Notes: generated by a model not told the origin, from the sequence alone. 64,000 nt of DNA from Mobilisporobacter senegalensis (GCF_003752155.1 NZ_RJVG01000006.1:124001-188000); one strand, 5' to 3'; positions 55,503 to 64,000 are shown, counted from the first letter of the stretch. Numbers and translations: made by a program.

Positions 55503-57095
55503 TTAATCCCTGCTAAATTCAGCTAATTCCAAACCTTCATTACGCTCCAAAAGAGTCCTGATGCTCCACGGATTTGCAAAAAGCAGTAATGGATTACCTT
55601 TCATATCTTTTACTTTCTTCATGTCGGTAATTCCTTTAATTGAATTTAAATCAAGACCTTTATTCATGATCCAGCGGATATGTTCAAATGGAAGAGACTC
55701 CATACGTATCTCTACACCATATTCACTTTCCAGTCTGAATTTTAACACATCAAACTGAAGAACGCCTACAACGCCCACAATAATCTCTTCCATACCAGTA
55801 TTAAATTCCTGAAATATCTGGATAGCACCTTCTTGGGCAATCTGCAATACACCTTTGGTAAATTGTTTTCTCTTCATGGTGTCTACCTGGCGAATTCTTG
55901 CAAAATGCTCTGGTGCAAAAGTTGGAATTCCTTCGAATTCAAACTTCTGATTTGAAGTGCATAAAGTGTCGCCAATAGAGAAGATGCCTGGATCAAATAC
56001 ACCTATAATATCTCCTGCATAAGCTTCTTCCACTATCTTTCTCTCCTGAGCCATCAACTGCTGAGGCTGTAACAATTTCATCTTTTTATTTCCCTGCACA
56101 TGGATTACTTCCATGCCGGCTTCAAATTTACCTGAACAAATTCTCATAAATGCAATACGATCCCTGTGAGCTTTATTCATATTTGCCTGTATCTTAAATA
56201 CAAATGCTGAAAAATCTTCTTTGATAGGATCAATCTCACCAATATTAGATTTTCTTGGTAATGGTGATGTAGTCATGTCTAAGAAATGTTTTAAGAAATT
56301 TTCAACACCAAAATTGGTCAGAGCAGATCCAAAAAATACAGGAGATAATTTACCGTGGCTTACTGCCTCCATATCAAATGGATCACTGGCTCCATCTAAA
56401 AGTTCAATTTCATCATGAAGATTACGATGATAATCTGGCCCTATAATCATATCTATGGTAGGATCATTAATGGAAATCTCCGTTGTCTGTGCCTCTTTTT
56501 GACCCCCTGTAGAAACTGCTTTAAAAGTGGTAATATTTTTTGTATTCCGGTCATAAACACCTTTGAATTCTTTTCCTGAACCAATCGGCCAATTTACCGG
56601 ACATGTTTTAATTCCCAGTTCTGTTTCAATTTCATCTAATAAATCAAAAGGATCATTGGCCTCACGATCCATCTTATTAATAAATGTGAAAATAGGTATA
56701 TCTCTTAATAAACAAACTTTAAATAATTTTTTTGTCTGGGCTTCTACACCTTTAGAAGCATCAATTACCATAACTGCAGAATCGGCTGCCATAAGAGTAC
56801 GATACGTATCTTCAGAGAAATCCTGATGCCCCGGGGTATCTAATATATTGATACAATAACCATCATAATTAAATTGTAAAACAGAAGAAGTTACAGAAAT
56901 ACCTCTTTGTTTCTCAATTTCCATCCAGTCAGAAACAGCGTGCTTTGAATTTTGCTTTCCTTTAACGGAACCTGCTGTATTAATAGCTCCACCATAGAGC
57001 AGAAATTTTTCCGTTAATGTAGTTTTACCAGCATCCGGATGTGATATGATGGCAAATGTTCTTCTTTTCTTTATTTCATTCGTGTAATCAGACAC
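55503..57095 (-). CDS. prfC: peptide chain release factor 3
   Basis: A translational GTPase of 530 residues that recycles class I release factors. The G domain has HPDAGKTTL (P loop), DTPGHQDFSEDTYR (G3) and INKMDREA (G4). A beta-barrel and the family C-terminal domain follow. The start is GTG at 57095, seven bases after GGAGG; the longer frame begins with TTG at 57116 inside that site. It stands alone with its own promoter. Confidence 0.94.
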   Translation of the reverse strand: MSDYTNEIKKRRTFAIISHPDAGKTTLTEKFLLYGGAINTAGSVKGKQNSKHAVSDWMEIEKQRGISVTSSVLQFNYDGYCINILDTPGHQDFSEDTYRTLMAADSAVMVIDASKGVEAQTKKLFKVCLLRDIPIFTFINKMDREANDPFDLLDEIETELGIKTCPVNWPIGSGKEFKGVYDRNTKNITTFKAVSTGGQKEAQTTEISINDPTIDMIIGPDYHRNLHDEIELLDGASDPFDMEAVSHGKLSPVFFGSALTNFGVENFLKHFLDMTTSPLPRKSNIGEIDPIKEDFSAFVFKIQANMNKAHRDRIAFMRICSGKFEAGMEVIHVQGNKKMKLLQPQQLMAQERKIVEEAYAGDIIGVFDPGIFSIGDTLCTSNQKFEFEGIPTFAPEHFARIRQVDTMKRKQFTKGVLQIAQEGAIQIFQEFNTGMEEIIVGVVGVLQFDVLKFRLESEYGVEIRMESLPFEHIRWIMNKGLDLNSIKGITDMKKVKDMKGNPLLLFANPWSIRTLLERNEGLELAEFSRD

Positions 57096-57145
57096 AATAA
57101 ATCCTCCAATATTCAATCTTTACATTTAAGTAGGATAACCAATTA

Positions 57146-57175
57146 ATGATATAATATATTAACGGGATATGTCAA
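57146..57175 (-). promoter_or_regulatory. promoter of prfC
   Basis: TTGACA (57170-57175) and TATCAT (57146-57151) with an 18-bp spacer on the minus strand, 50 bp before the GTG start. Confidence 0.6.
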
Positions 57176-57248
57176 GAATTCTTTCTTATATTCAGTAGTA
57201 TAACCCATTTTCTACACGTAGGAAATGAAGAGTATATTTTATCACGAC

Positions 57249-57275
57249 AAAAAAAGCAGTGAATTCACTGCTTTT
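57249..57275 (-). terminator. terminator of the oadB-like operon
   Basis: AAAAGCAGTGAATTCACTGCTTTT is a perfect palindrome, given here as its two arms AAAAGCAGTGAA and TTCACTGCTTTT, followed by U7 on the minus strand. It lies between the small OadG-like gene and the prfC promoter. Confidence 0.8.
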
Positions 57276-57284
57276 AAATATGTA

Positions 57285-57316
57285 TCGATAAGTGATTACT
57301 CCACATCACTTATCGA
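57285..57316. other. 12-bp inverted repeat beside the terminator
   Basis: TCGATAAGTGAT and ATCACTTATCGA are perfect arms around an 8-bp spacer, with no U run. The remaining sequence up to 57451 shows no gene. It may be a second stem of the 3' end or a protein-binding site. Confidence 0.5.
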
Positions 57317-57451
57317 GGTCTTGATTTTTCGAAATATCCTAAAAAATTTAGGTTTTTCGCAAACAGTCCAAAATAAAACAATGCTTTTCTTCACCTATCT
57401 TGATATTATTATTACCTGTAATCCTAAAATTATTATGGTAAATAGTTCTAT

Positions 57452-57574
57452 TTATTTTTTATTTGTCATTCTTGTTAATATGATAACCACCAGCATAATT
57501 AGAATAATAACTGTAAATATCCCAAACATGCCCTGCCACATTATATTTAATGATTGAATAGTGTACTCATTCAT
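57452..57574 (-). CDS. OadG-related small membrane subunit (40 residues)
   Basis: A short gene of 40 codons plus stop, starting at 57574 after a strong AGGAGG. It encodes a short polar head, IMWQGMFGIFTVIILIMLVV as the single membrane helix region, and a basic end TRMTNKK. The GMFGIF motif, one helix and the position directly after an OadB-like gene fit the small gamma-type (OadG-related) subunits of sodium-pumping decarboxylases. It starts 12 bp after the oadB-like stop codon, so the two are cotranscribed. No biotin carrier or decarboxylase alpha gene is nearby. Confidence 0.75.
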   Translation of the reverse strand: MNEYTIQSLNIMWQGMFGIFTVIILIMLVVIILTRMTNKK

Positions 57575-57585
57575 GTTTTGACCTC

Positions 57586-58728
57586 CTATAAGAACCTTGC
57601 TACTAAATTAAGTATAATACCACCAGCTACAACAGAACCGATCTGTCCTGATACATTTGCACCAATTGCATGCATTAAGATGTGATTTTCAGGATCTTCT
57701 TTCAGAGACATTTTCTGTACAACACGGGCTGACATAGGAAATGCAGAAATACCGGCAGCACCAATCATCGGATTAACTTTGTTCTTAGTAAACAGATTTA
57801 ATAACTTAGCAAACATTACACCACCAATAGAGTCAAATACAAATGCTATAAGACCAAGCCCCATAATCAATAATGTATGATATGTTACAAATTCTTCTGC
57901 TCTCATACTAAATGCAATTGTAATACCAAGTAATAAAGTAATTAAATTGGATAAAATATTCTGAGCCGTATCTGATAACGTTCCAAGTACACCACATTCT
58001 CTAATAAGGTTACCAAACATTAAGAAACCAACTAATGAAACTGACATTGGTGCAACAAAACCTGCAATGAATGTAACAATGATTGGGAATAAAATTCTGG
58101 TGAGTTTAGATACGGAACCTGGATTGTATGGCATTCTGATCATACGTTCTTTCTTAGTTGTAACTAACTTAATTGCAAAAGGCTGGATGATTGGAACCAA
58201 TGCCATATAAGAATAGGCGGCCACTGCAATTGCACCAATATATTTTGAACCCAGAATCTGAGAAACTAAAATTGAAGTAGGTCCATCTGCTGCTCCAATA
58301 ATGCCTATGGAAGCTGCATCTCTTAAATCAAATCCTAAAAGTGTCGCTACCGTGATAGCAAAAAAGATACCAAATTGAGCTGCTGCTCCAAATAATAACA
58401 TCTTTGGATTAGAAAGCAATGGTCCGAAGTCTATCATAGCACCAATACCAATGAATAACAAAATTGGTAAGGCTTCAGAAGCTTCAATTCCAGTTTCGAA
58501 AAGCCATTGGATAATACCATTTACATTGCCAATACCCTCCATGGTCTGATTAATTGCCCCAGATAAAGGAAGATTAACTAAGATAGCTCCAAACCCCATC
58601 GGCATCAATAAAGACGGTTCATATTCCTTTACAATTGCCAGATAGATTAATAACCCTCCTATGGCATACATAACCAGCTGCTGCCAAGTTACAGAAGTAA
58701 TACCATCCAATAGAAAACTAAAATCCAT
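57586..58728 (-). CDS. sodium ion-translocating decarboxylase beta subunit (OadB/GcdB-like)
   Basis: An integral membrane protein of 380 residues with about ten hydrophobic segments, of the OadB/MmdB/GcdB family. The membrane-embedded carboxyl region is visible as GFDLRDAASIGIIGAADGPTSI, the Asp of which is part of the Na+ and proton path in OadB. In complete pumps it couples decarboxylation of a biotin-bound carboxyl group to Na+ export. Here only this subunit and a small OadG-like gene are present; the catalytic and biotin subunits must come from elsewhere, if used. The leader resembles a yybP-ykoY Mn2+ riboswitch, unusual for this family. Confidence 0.9.
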   Translation of the reverse strand: MDFSFLLDGITSVTWQQLVMYAIGGLLIYLAIVKEYEPSLLMPMGFGAILVNLPLSGAINQTMEGIGNVNGIIQWLFETGIEASEALPILLFIGIGAMIDFGPLLSNPKMLLFGAAAQFGIFFAITVATLLGFDLRDAASIGIIGAADGPTSILVSQILGSKYIGAIAVAAYSYMALVPIIQPFAIKLVTTKKERMIRMPYNPGSVSKLTRILFPIIVTFIAGFVAPMSVSLVGFLMFGNLIRECGVLGTLSDTAQNILSNLITLLLGITIAFSMRAEEFVTYHTLLIMGLGLIAFVFDSIGGVMFAKLLNLFTKNKVNPMIGAAGISAFPMSARVVQKMSLKEDPENHILMHAIGANVSGQIGSVVAGGIILNLVARFL

Positions 58729-58810
58729 TTTACGTTCCTCCTAGTGTATATGATTTTTGTAAGAGCAGTTGTGCCCATATATAAAAGTTCAGATATATTC
58801 CCAAACCCTT

Positions 58811-58843
58811 AAAAAGACCTGTGTTCCATAGAACACAGGTCTT
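58811..58843 (-). terminator. terminator of the oadB leader (riboswitch expression platform)
   Basis: AAGACCTGTGTTC and GAACACAGGTCTT form a perfect 13-bp stem with a 4-nt loop, followed by TTT on the minus strand. Its 5' arm includes CCTGTGT, which can instead close the aptamer helix. Confidence 0.85.
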
Positions 58844-58920
58844 GTCATTTAAAATTAAACCAGGGTACTTCCCAAGATGTTGATTTAATTACACGGACAG
58901 TGCCAACTACTCCCCCATAT
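58833..58920 (-). promoter_or_regulatory. yybP-ykoY (Mn2+) riboswitch-like aptamer
   Basis: On the minus strand the leader has the class signatures GGGGGAGTAG near the 5' end, ATCAACAT in the middle and ACAAGACC at the 3' end. AATTAAATC pairs with GGTTTAATT to form the inner helix. The closing helix pairs ATATGGG (58914-58920) with CCTGTGT (58833-58839). CCTGTGT is also part of the terminator stem, so ligand binding would favour read-through, as in known members. Confidence 0.7.
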
Positions 58921-58927
58921 TAACTTT

Positions 58928-58956
58928 ATGATAACAAATCAAGAATAGCTTGTCAA
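58928..58956 (-). promoter_or_regulatory. promoter of the oadB-like operon
   Basis: TTGACA (58951-58956) and TATCAT (58928-58933) are 17 bp apart on the minus strand. The predicted start lies directly before the aptamer. Confidence 0.75.
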
Positions 58957-58970
58957 TGTTGTCCCAATTA

Positions 58971-59708
58971 TTATTTTGTTTTTTCTTCATATAATGCACT
59001 TACTTCTTCAATAGATCCATCTGCAATTAATTTACCTTTTTCAAGTAAAATCGCCCGATTACAGATTCTTTGTACTTGAGGTAAGGAATGTGATACAAAT
59101 AAAACTGTAATTCCTTTGTCAAACATGGAATTTATTTTCTTTTCACATTTCTTTTTAAATTTTGCATCTCCTACCGCTAAAACTTCATCTAAGATAAGAA
59201 TATCCGGTTCAACTACTGTTGCAATGGCAAAACCAAGTCTTGATTTCATCCCCGAAGAATAATTCTTAAGGGGTACATTAATAAAATCCCCAAGCTCAGA
59301 AAATTCTACAATTTCATTCAACTTTTCATTAATAAAATCTCTGGAATAACCTAACATGGTACCATATAAATATATATTCTCCAGACCCGTATACTGTTTT
59401 TCAAATCCGGCACCAAGCTCTAACAATGGAACAATTCTTCCTGTTGCAGAATAGGAGCCTTCTGTTGGTTTTAATACACCGGCTAAAATTTTAAGTAAGG
59501 TACTTTTTCCTGCTCCATTTAATCCCAGGATTCCAAGGCGCTCTCCCTTTTTTAACTGGAAGGAAACATCTTTCAAAGCCCAAAATTCATTATATTTAAT
59601 TTCTTTTTTTATTGTTTTTATAACATATTCTTTTAAGTTATCTACTTTTTGGGTACTCATATTAAATCTCATGCCAATATTCTTTACATCTATTACTACT
59701 TTGTTCAC
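58971..59708 (-). CDS. ABC exporter ATPase for polysaccharide or teichoic acid (TagH/Wzt type)
   Basis: Cytosolic ATPase of an ABC-2 exporter, 245 residues from the GTG at 59708 (AGGAGG six bases upstream). It has Walker A GLNGAGKSTLLKIL, the signature YSSGMKSRLGFAIA and Walker B DILILDEVLAVGD. It ends after about 245 residues, so it lacks the C-terminal glycan-binding domain of Wzt-type ATPases. The partner permease gene is two genes upstream, split from it by the acyltransferase gene. Confidence 0.9.
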   Translation of the reverse strand: MNKVVIDVKNIGMRFNMSTQKVDNLKEYVIKTIKKEIKYNEFWALKDVSFQLKKGERLGILGLNGAGKSTLLKILAGVLKPTEGSYSATGRIVPLLELGAGFEKQYTGLENIYLYGTMLGYSRDFINEKLNEIVEFSELGDFINVPLKNYSSGMKSRLGFAIATVVEPDILILDEVLAVGDAKFKKKCEKKINSMFDKGITVLFVSHSLPQVQRICNRAILLEKGKLIADGSIEEVSALYEEKTK

Positions 59709-59847
59709 GATGAACCTCCTACTGTATGGGGTGTATAGCTTACACATTTGATTATAATTGATAATCCACTTATTATAACTGTTTTCCCTTAATTATTCAA
59801 GTCTATTCAAAGAATCAAAATGCAATTGCAAATCCTATTGGTTTTCA

Positions 59848-60843
59848 TTAATCAGTTTGTTGTTCATTCCCATTTGTTATTAGCATTTTCTCTACCGGTA
59901 CATCAGAAAGTTTTCTAACAATATAATGAAATGGCCTCAGAGAAAGAAACAAGGTCAATGAAACAGAGAATACTATTGTTAATCCCATCTCTAATCTGGT
60001 ATCAATATTGGTATATACATCTGTTAAATACTCAATTGATTTATAAATCAATCCATGGAGTAGATAAATACTCATGGTTCTCTGCCCCAGTTTAGTATAC
60101 CAGTGCTTCCCTCTAGGTATAATAATTGCAATAAGATAAATAATCAATGTGGCACATAGATAGGCAATCAGACGGTAGAGCCACCCATATTGCGCCTCTC
60201 CGATCTTTTCATAGGAATTTTTCATACTTAATATACTAAAATTAATATGTTCTGCTTCTAAGTACACAACACCGAATAACAATAATAAAGATATTAAGGA
60301 ACATATTTTTACTGAGTATCTTTTGCCAAATTCCATAAATTTACTTTTGTCAAATTTATACCCTAATATAAAAAATGGCAGAAAAGCTACCGTTCTTCCA
60401 ATGGCAGCAAACTCTCCTATGGAAGTATCAAAACCAACAAGAATACCTAAGAGGAAAGATATTGGTACGATTCCTTTCACTAAAATAATTTTGTCAATTA
60501 ATACCCGCCAGCAAAACAGAGAGAGCAAAAACCATAAAGAGTATTTGGGAAGCAGCAGACGAAAATCTGTTGGTCTCCCCCATACATAATTTAGTACAAT
60601 ATGATAGACAATCTGTAATCCAACATATGGTACAAATATTCTTTTTACCAGTTTCAATAGATCATTTTGTTTCGAAAAATAAGCACATATGAACGCAAAT
60701 GCCGGCATGTGGAATAAATAAATTGATGTCTCAATAAATTTCATAGTATGGCTGTCGTTACGAAAAGGTCCTATAAAGTGCGCAACCACAACAAGTACCG
60801 CTAACATTCCCCTATAGTTATCAAAATAACTGTCTCTTTGCAT
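59848..60843 (-). CDS. membrane acyltransferase, family 3
   Basis: A multi-pass membrane protein of 331 residues, acyltransferase 3 family. The start RDSYFDNYRGMLAVLVVVAHF contains the conserved Arg and His (VAHF) seen in O-acetyltransferases. About ten helices follow. It probably acetylates or otherwise acylates a surface glycan exported by the adjacent ABC system. The acceptor is unknown. Confidence 0.85.
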   Translation of the reverse strand: MQRDSYFDNYRGMLAVLVVVAHFIGPFRNDSHTMKFIETSIYLFHMPAFAFICAYFSKQNDLLKLVKRIFVPYVGLQIVYHIVLNYVWGRPTDFRLLLPKYSLWFLLSLFCWRVLIDKIILVKGIVPISFLLGILVGFDTSIGEFAAIGRTVAFLPFFILGYKFDKSKFMEFGKRYSVKICSLISLLLLFGVVYLEAEHINFSILSMKNSYEKIGEAQYGWLYRLIAYLCATLIIYLIAIIIPRGKHWYTKLGQRTMSIYLLHGLIYKSIEYLTDVYTNIDTRLEMGLTIVFSVSLTLFLSLRPFHYIVRKLSDVPVEKMLITNGNEQQTD

Positions 60844-60922
60844 AATTTACAAGTACCTCCTTTTCCGGCAATAAAGACAGATAAGGAGGTACTTGTGATA
60901 TACATGTTAACCGTGAATAATA

Positions 60923-61699
60923 CTATACATGAAGTATAAATTTATCTTGTTTCTTAACAAACATAATCATTCCAATAATCATTACCGCAAAACTAAAACC
61001 TAAAGATATCATTAATGCTCTGTTATCCAGTGGCTGCCCATAAATAGCATTTCGGAAGTTCATAATTACTGAATATAATGGATTGATTTCCAATAACCAT
61101 CCATAACCAGCTTTAATGATCCTGGCAGGAGTATAGAAAATTGCAGATGTATACATTACTAACATCAATGCTACAGACCAAAGATACTCAAGATCCCTGA
61201 AAAACACAGATAATGTACACAGAATCAATCCGACACCAAAAGTCATCACCACAATGATAAGCAATGGTATGAATGCCTGTAATAAGTAGATGCTTGGCTT
61301 AATTTTTAAAACAGCTGCCACCACTACAAGAATGATTAACGAAATTAAGAAAATTACATAATTCGATAATACACTGGCAAGTGGATAGATATATTTTGGT
61401 ACATATACCTTCTTAATCATGCCGCTATGAGTACGAATTGATTTCATTGCGGCTTTGGTACTATTTGAAAAGAATGTATATAGTAATCGGCCAGATAAAA
61501 TGTACACTGGAAATGTTGGATCTTTATTTCCCAACAGAGAACCAAATACGATTGTTAGTACAATCATTGTTAGTAATGGCTCAAGTAAGGTCCATAAAAT
61601 ACCAAGATAAGATCTGCGGTATTTTAAAGTTATATCCTTCTTAACAAGCTCTACCAATAAAAATCGATACTTCATGAAGTTTTTAATGTAACTGTTCAC
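60923..61699 (-). CDS. ABC-2 type exporter permease (TagG/Wzm type)
   Basis: Polysaccharide or teichoic-acid exporter permease, 258 residues with six membrane segments. The start NFMKYRFLLVELVKKDITLKYRRSYLGILWTLLEPLL is typical, as is RNAIYGQPLD near the end. It pairs with the ATPase encoded at 58971-59708. It follows the pyruvyltransferase fusion gene by 31 bp. Confidence 0.9.
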   Translation of the reverse strand: MNSYIKNFMKYRFLLVELVKKDITLKYRRSYLGILWTLLEPLLTMIVLTIVFGSLLGNKDPTFPVYILSGRLLYTFFSNSTKAAMKSIRTHSGMIKKVYVPKYIYPLASVLSNYVIFLISLIILVVVAAVLKIKPSIYLLQAFIPLLIIVVMTFGVGLILCTLSVFFRDLEYLWSVALMLVMYTSAIFYTPARIIKAGYGWLLEINPLYSVIMNFRNAIYGQPLDNRALMISLGFSFAVMIIGMIMFVKKQDKFILHV

Positions 61700-61730
61700 T
61701 TTTTCTCTCCATATCTTAATCTTTACAAAA

Positions 61731-64000
61731 TTATTTGATGTTTTTCTTTAGATGATTGAAATTCTGTAATAATTTATTGATTTCAACATCATCTATCTGT
61801 GACATTAACTGGTTACGTTTTGCAACTAAATTCATTGGTTTCTTATGATTTGCTGCATATGCTTTATCATAGGTGGATTCGATGAGATTAAATTGATCCT
61901 TGAATTCTTCAAAGAACTTTAAACCTTGTTCGTTATTAATTTTAATAACAGACACACCTTTTTGATCAAACATCTCAGGATGCTGATTCTCAATCCCCCA
62001 ATAATCACCTATAGTAATATCGCCGACCCCTAGTTTTAAATCCGCAAATTCGCAAGTATAACAACATGGTCTTTGAATATTGTTGCTTAAAAATGCTCTG
62101 TTAAAGTTATTCTTATTCGCTTGTTCTAATAGCACTTCTCCAGATTCAAATTTAATGCATACATATGGTGTACTCCAACCTCGAAGCTTATTTCTAAACT
62201 CAAAGTCGATCACTTTTGATTTATACAGATTTTCTAAATATTCAATATATAATCCGAATACTTTTGGTGATGGAGTTCCATGACATATAATCTCAACCGT
62301 ATATAAATTATCATAATCTTTACGAAGATAATTTTTAAGGCCCGCAATCTGACATGGATTACCAGAGTACAATACAGGAGTTCCATTATCAAGCAATTCT
62401 TTCACTCGAGGTTTTACGTCTCTGCTATCTGGAAAAACATATTTGGAACCTCGGAATGCCTGACATTCTTCTTCTGTTCCGGCGATATCATATATAACTT
62501 CCATGTCATCGGTATATTTCACTCCAACAATCTTACCACCACGGGCAAGAATATTTTTATACATTGGCGTGAACATTCCACCACTGGTACTTTGTTCAAG
62601 TGTTTCATCGCTTTTATGCATTGCTGCATATACTTTAGGGAATATATCTACCTTTTCTTCTTTATGCATGTGGTTCCCATAAGGACATACTTTTCTGCAC
62701 ATGTTACAATGAATACATTTTTCTTCATCGATGACCGGATATTTGAAACCTTCTTTATCTTCTACCATAATTATGGCAGAAGTAGGGCAGATGTCCCTAC
62801 ATGCATTACATCCAAAACAAGAATAGATATCTTTTGTATCAAAATATTTATCATTTTCAGTAATAGGCTTGTTTGATGTTTTCGGTCCTTCAATTGCAGT
62901 CTTAAGAAACTGGATGGATTCTTCCCTAAGTGTAAGTCTTGCTCTTTCCACTGCATCATAATCGATATCTAAATCTGCTAAATCTTCTGGCAGATCACCT
63001 GGTTCTGCTATCATATGATTTACAATACCAAGAGAATCCAGAAGGTGTCTCATCCTCTCAGGATTCTGAAAATGAGGAATAGTGATAAAATTTCTTTCAT
63101 ATATGATTGAAAATACCGTTGCATGAAAAGAATTGGCAATAACATATTTTGCATTGGCAATATATCCAACAAACTCTTCCGGGCTACCATTCGTAAATTT
63201 CTTTAACTCATTGGTAAAGTCATAATCTTCACGGTTATGAATGATAGGAAGTCCGGTTCTATTAGACATCTCCTGCGCCATTGCATTCAATCTCTTATCT
63301 ATTTTCTTTATGTGTACATTATGAACATAGATATAATCCTGTTTTATTTTTGGATCTTTCTTTAATTTATCATACATTTCTCTCTTTAAAAGTAATGTAG
63401 GATCTAATACTACTGAAACTTCCTTATCGGTAAGTTTTGAAATTGCTTCTTTTGCCTTTTCTTCTCTTACTGATATATAATCGAAATTACGCAGGTATCT
63501 TTGGAACAGAGTGTGCTCTACTTCTGGTATCTCATCTCTTCCGATACTTGCAGCATAGGAAACACGTTTGATTTCTTCTTTCCCAAAGGAAAGCAGATAG
63601 GCAGGATTAACACCTTTTGTCAAACCACCATTCCAGATTTGATCACTCCCTGCAATCATAATATCATAATCAAAGTTTGCCTTATTCAGATCAGGATATT
63701 TTGTAATTGGTTCTGTGGTATTTAAAGTATGATTGATGAATCGTTCAAATTCACGAAATTTTCTGGTTTTGTCCGGCTCCGTTTTCATCTTCTTCAAATA
63801 CTGTAGTAAATGAACTGCTTTGTTTAATTTACCATGTTTAAATGGGTTTCTTGGTTTGTATAAGCTGTATAAATTATCTGTTGCTGGTAATCTATAATTA
63901 ATTATTTCAACTTGGTGACCTTCATTTTTTAAGTATTCCTGAAGGGCCCAGGCTTGTAAAACAGCACCATAATTATGAGCACTGTTAAACGTTATAATTC
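61731..64000 (-). CDS. polysaccharide pyruvyltransferase fused to iron-sulfur / FrhB-type domain (5' end outside window)
   Basis: The reading frame stays open through the right edge, so this is a partial gene of at least 756 codons; the ATG at 63797 is internal. The N-terminal half is a polysaccharide pyruvyltransferase (NSAHNYGAVLQAWALQEYL; IMIAGSDQIWNGG; NSFHATVFSIIY). The second half has two 4Fe-4S motifs, CFGCNACRDICPTSAI and CIHCNMCRKVCPYG, then a coenzyme F420-reducing hydrogenase beta-like domain (STSGGMF; GNPCQIAGLKNYL; GDYWGIENQ). Such fusions occur in surface-polysaccharide clusters of Clostridia and Bacteroidetes. It should add ketal-pyruvate to a glycan; the redox role of the second half is unclear. 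Confidence 0.88.
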   Translation of the reverse strand, partial: IITFNSAHNYGAVLQAWALQEYLKNEGHQVEIINYRLPATDNLYSLYKPRNPFKHGKLNKAVHLLQYLKKMKTEPDKTRKFREFERFINHTLNTTEPITKYPDLNKANFDYDIMIAGSDQIWNGGLTKGVNPAYLLSFGKEEIKRVSYAASIGRDEIPEVEHTLFQRYLRNFDYISVREEKAKEAISKLTDKEVSVVLDPTLLLKREMYDKLKKDPKIKQDYIYVHNVHIKKIDKRLNAMAQEMSNRTGLPIIHNREDYDFTNELKKFTNGSPEEFVGYIANAKYVIANSFHATVFSIIYERNFITIPHFQNPERMRHLLDSLGIVNHMIAEPGDLPEDLADLDIDYDAVERARLTLREESIQFLKTAIEGPKTSNKPITENDKYFDTKDIYSCFGCNACRDICPTSAIIMVEDKEGFKYPVIDEEKCIHCNMCRKVCPYGNHMHKEEKVDIFPKVYAAMHKSDETLEQSTSGGMFTPMYKNILARGGKIVGVKYTDDMEVIYDIAGTEEECQAFRGSKYVFPDSRDVKPRVKELLDNGTPVLYSGNPCQIAGLKNYLRKDYDNLYTVEIICHGTPSPKVFGLYIEYLENLYKSKVIDFEFRNKLRGWSTPYVCIKFESGEVLLEQANKNNFNRAFLSNNIQRPCCYTCEFADLKLGVGDITIGDYWGIENQHPEMFDQKGVSVIKINNEQGLKFFEEFKDQFNLIESTYDKAYAANHKKPMNLVAKRNQLMSQIDDVEINKLLQNFNHLKKNIK

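Noticed and set aside
57225-57557. 110-residue open frame on the plus strand
   Set aside because: It runs through two hairpins and overlaps the small OadG-like gene on the other strand. It has no family resemblance.
58833-58920. Na+ riboswitch (DUF1646 motif) before the oadB-like gene
   Set aside because: It would suit a Na+ pump, but the signatures I can recognise match yybP-ykoY. I cannot fully exclude it without a covariance search.

Overview
The window reads as chromosomal DNA of a low-GC anaerobic Firmicute, most likely a member of the Lachnospiraceae (Clostridia). The basis is AT-rich DNA with strong Shine-Dalgarno sites and near-consensus sigma-A promoters, an LL-diaminopimelate aminotransferase (DapL), an archaeal-type aspartyl-tRNA synthetase with gatCAB behind a T-box, YesM/YesN-type two-component regulators and many carbohydrate ABC systems. 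Almost every gene is on the minus strand. I do not assign a species.

Region 1 (about 0.1-16.3 kb) is an alpha-glucan locus. It holds a LacI-family regulator, a 1916-residue secreted protein with a GH87 (alpha-1,3-glucanase type) beta-helix, a sugar ABC importer (binding lipoprotein plus two permeases, no ATPase), a chemoreceptor and a cytosolic GH31 alpha-glucosidase. Copies of the palindrome TTAACCGGTTAA lie just downstream of predicted promoters for the GH87 gene, the importer and the GH31-chemoreceptor pair, so the three units look like one LacI regulon. The logic is: digest outside, sense, import, hydrolyse inside.

Region 2 (16.5-20.6 kb) holds vitamin genes: pdxS with a pdxT that has lost its 5' part, and pabA-pabB-pabC. 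The pdxST junction looks like a deletion through the short homology TGATGGC.

Region 3 (20.6-38.9 kb) is a second glycan locus: a binding protein-permease-permease-YesM-YesN operon, a GH30, a domain-swapped GH3, an AraC regulator, a second chemoreceptor and a 1409-residue secreted beta-helix protein. GH30 and GH3 suggest beta-glucan. Together with region 1 this fits use of fungal-type cell-wall glucans, which is an inference.

Region 4 (39.2-42.8 kb) is an alkylation-damage repair operon (ogt, nfo, alkD-like, Ada-like, DUF1848) with a long unexplained leader. Region 5 (43.1-57.1 kb) is mostly housekeeping: a HAD phosphatase, an S66 peptidase, T-box-aspS-gatCAB, ykvA, dapL, dapF, an ANTAR regulator, glnA with an attenuator, and prfC. 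The aspS leader carries three 68-bp hairpin repeats.

Region 6 (57.2-58.9 kb) holds an OadB-like membrane protein and a 40-residue OadG-like protein. Their leader matches the yybP-ykoY (Mn2+) riboswitch, and its closing helix competes with a terminator. Region 7 (58.9-64 kb) is a surface-polysaccharide set: an ABC exporter, an acyltransferase, and a pyruvyltransferase/iron-sulfur fusion that runs off the right edge.
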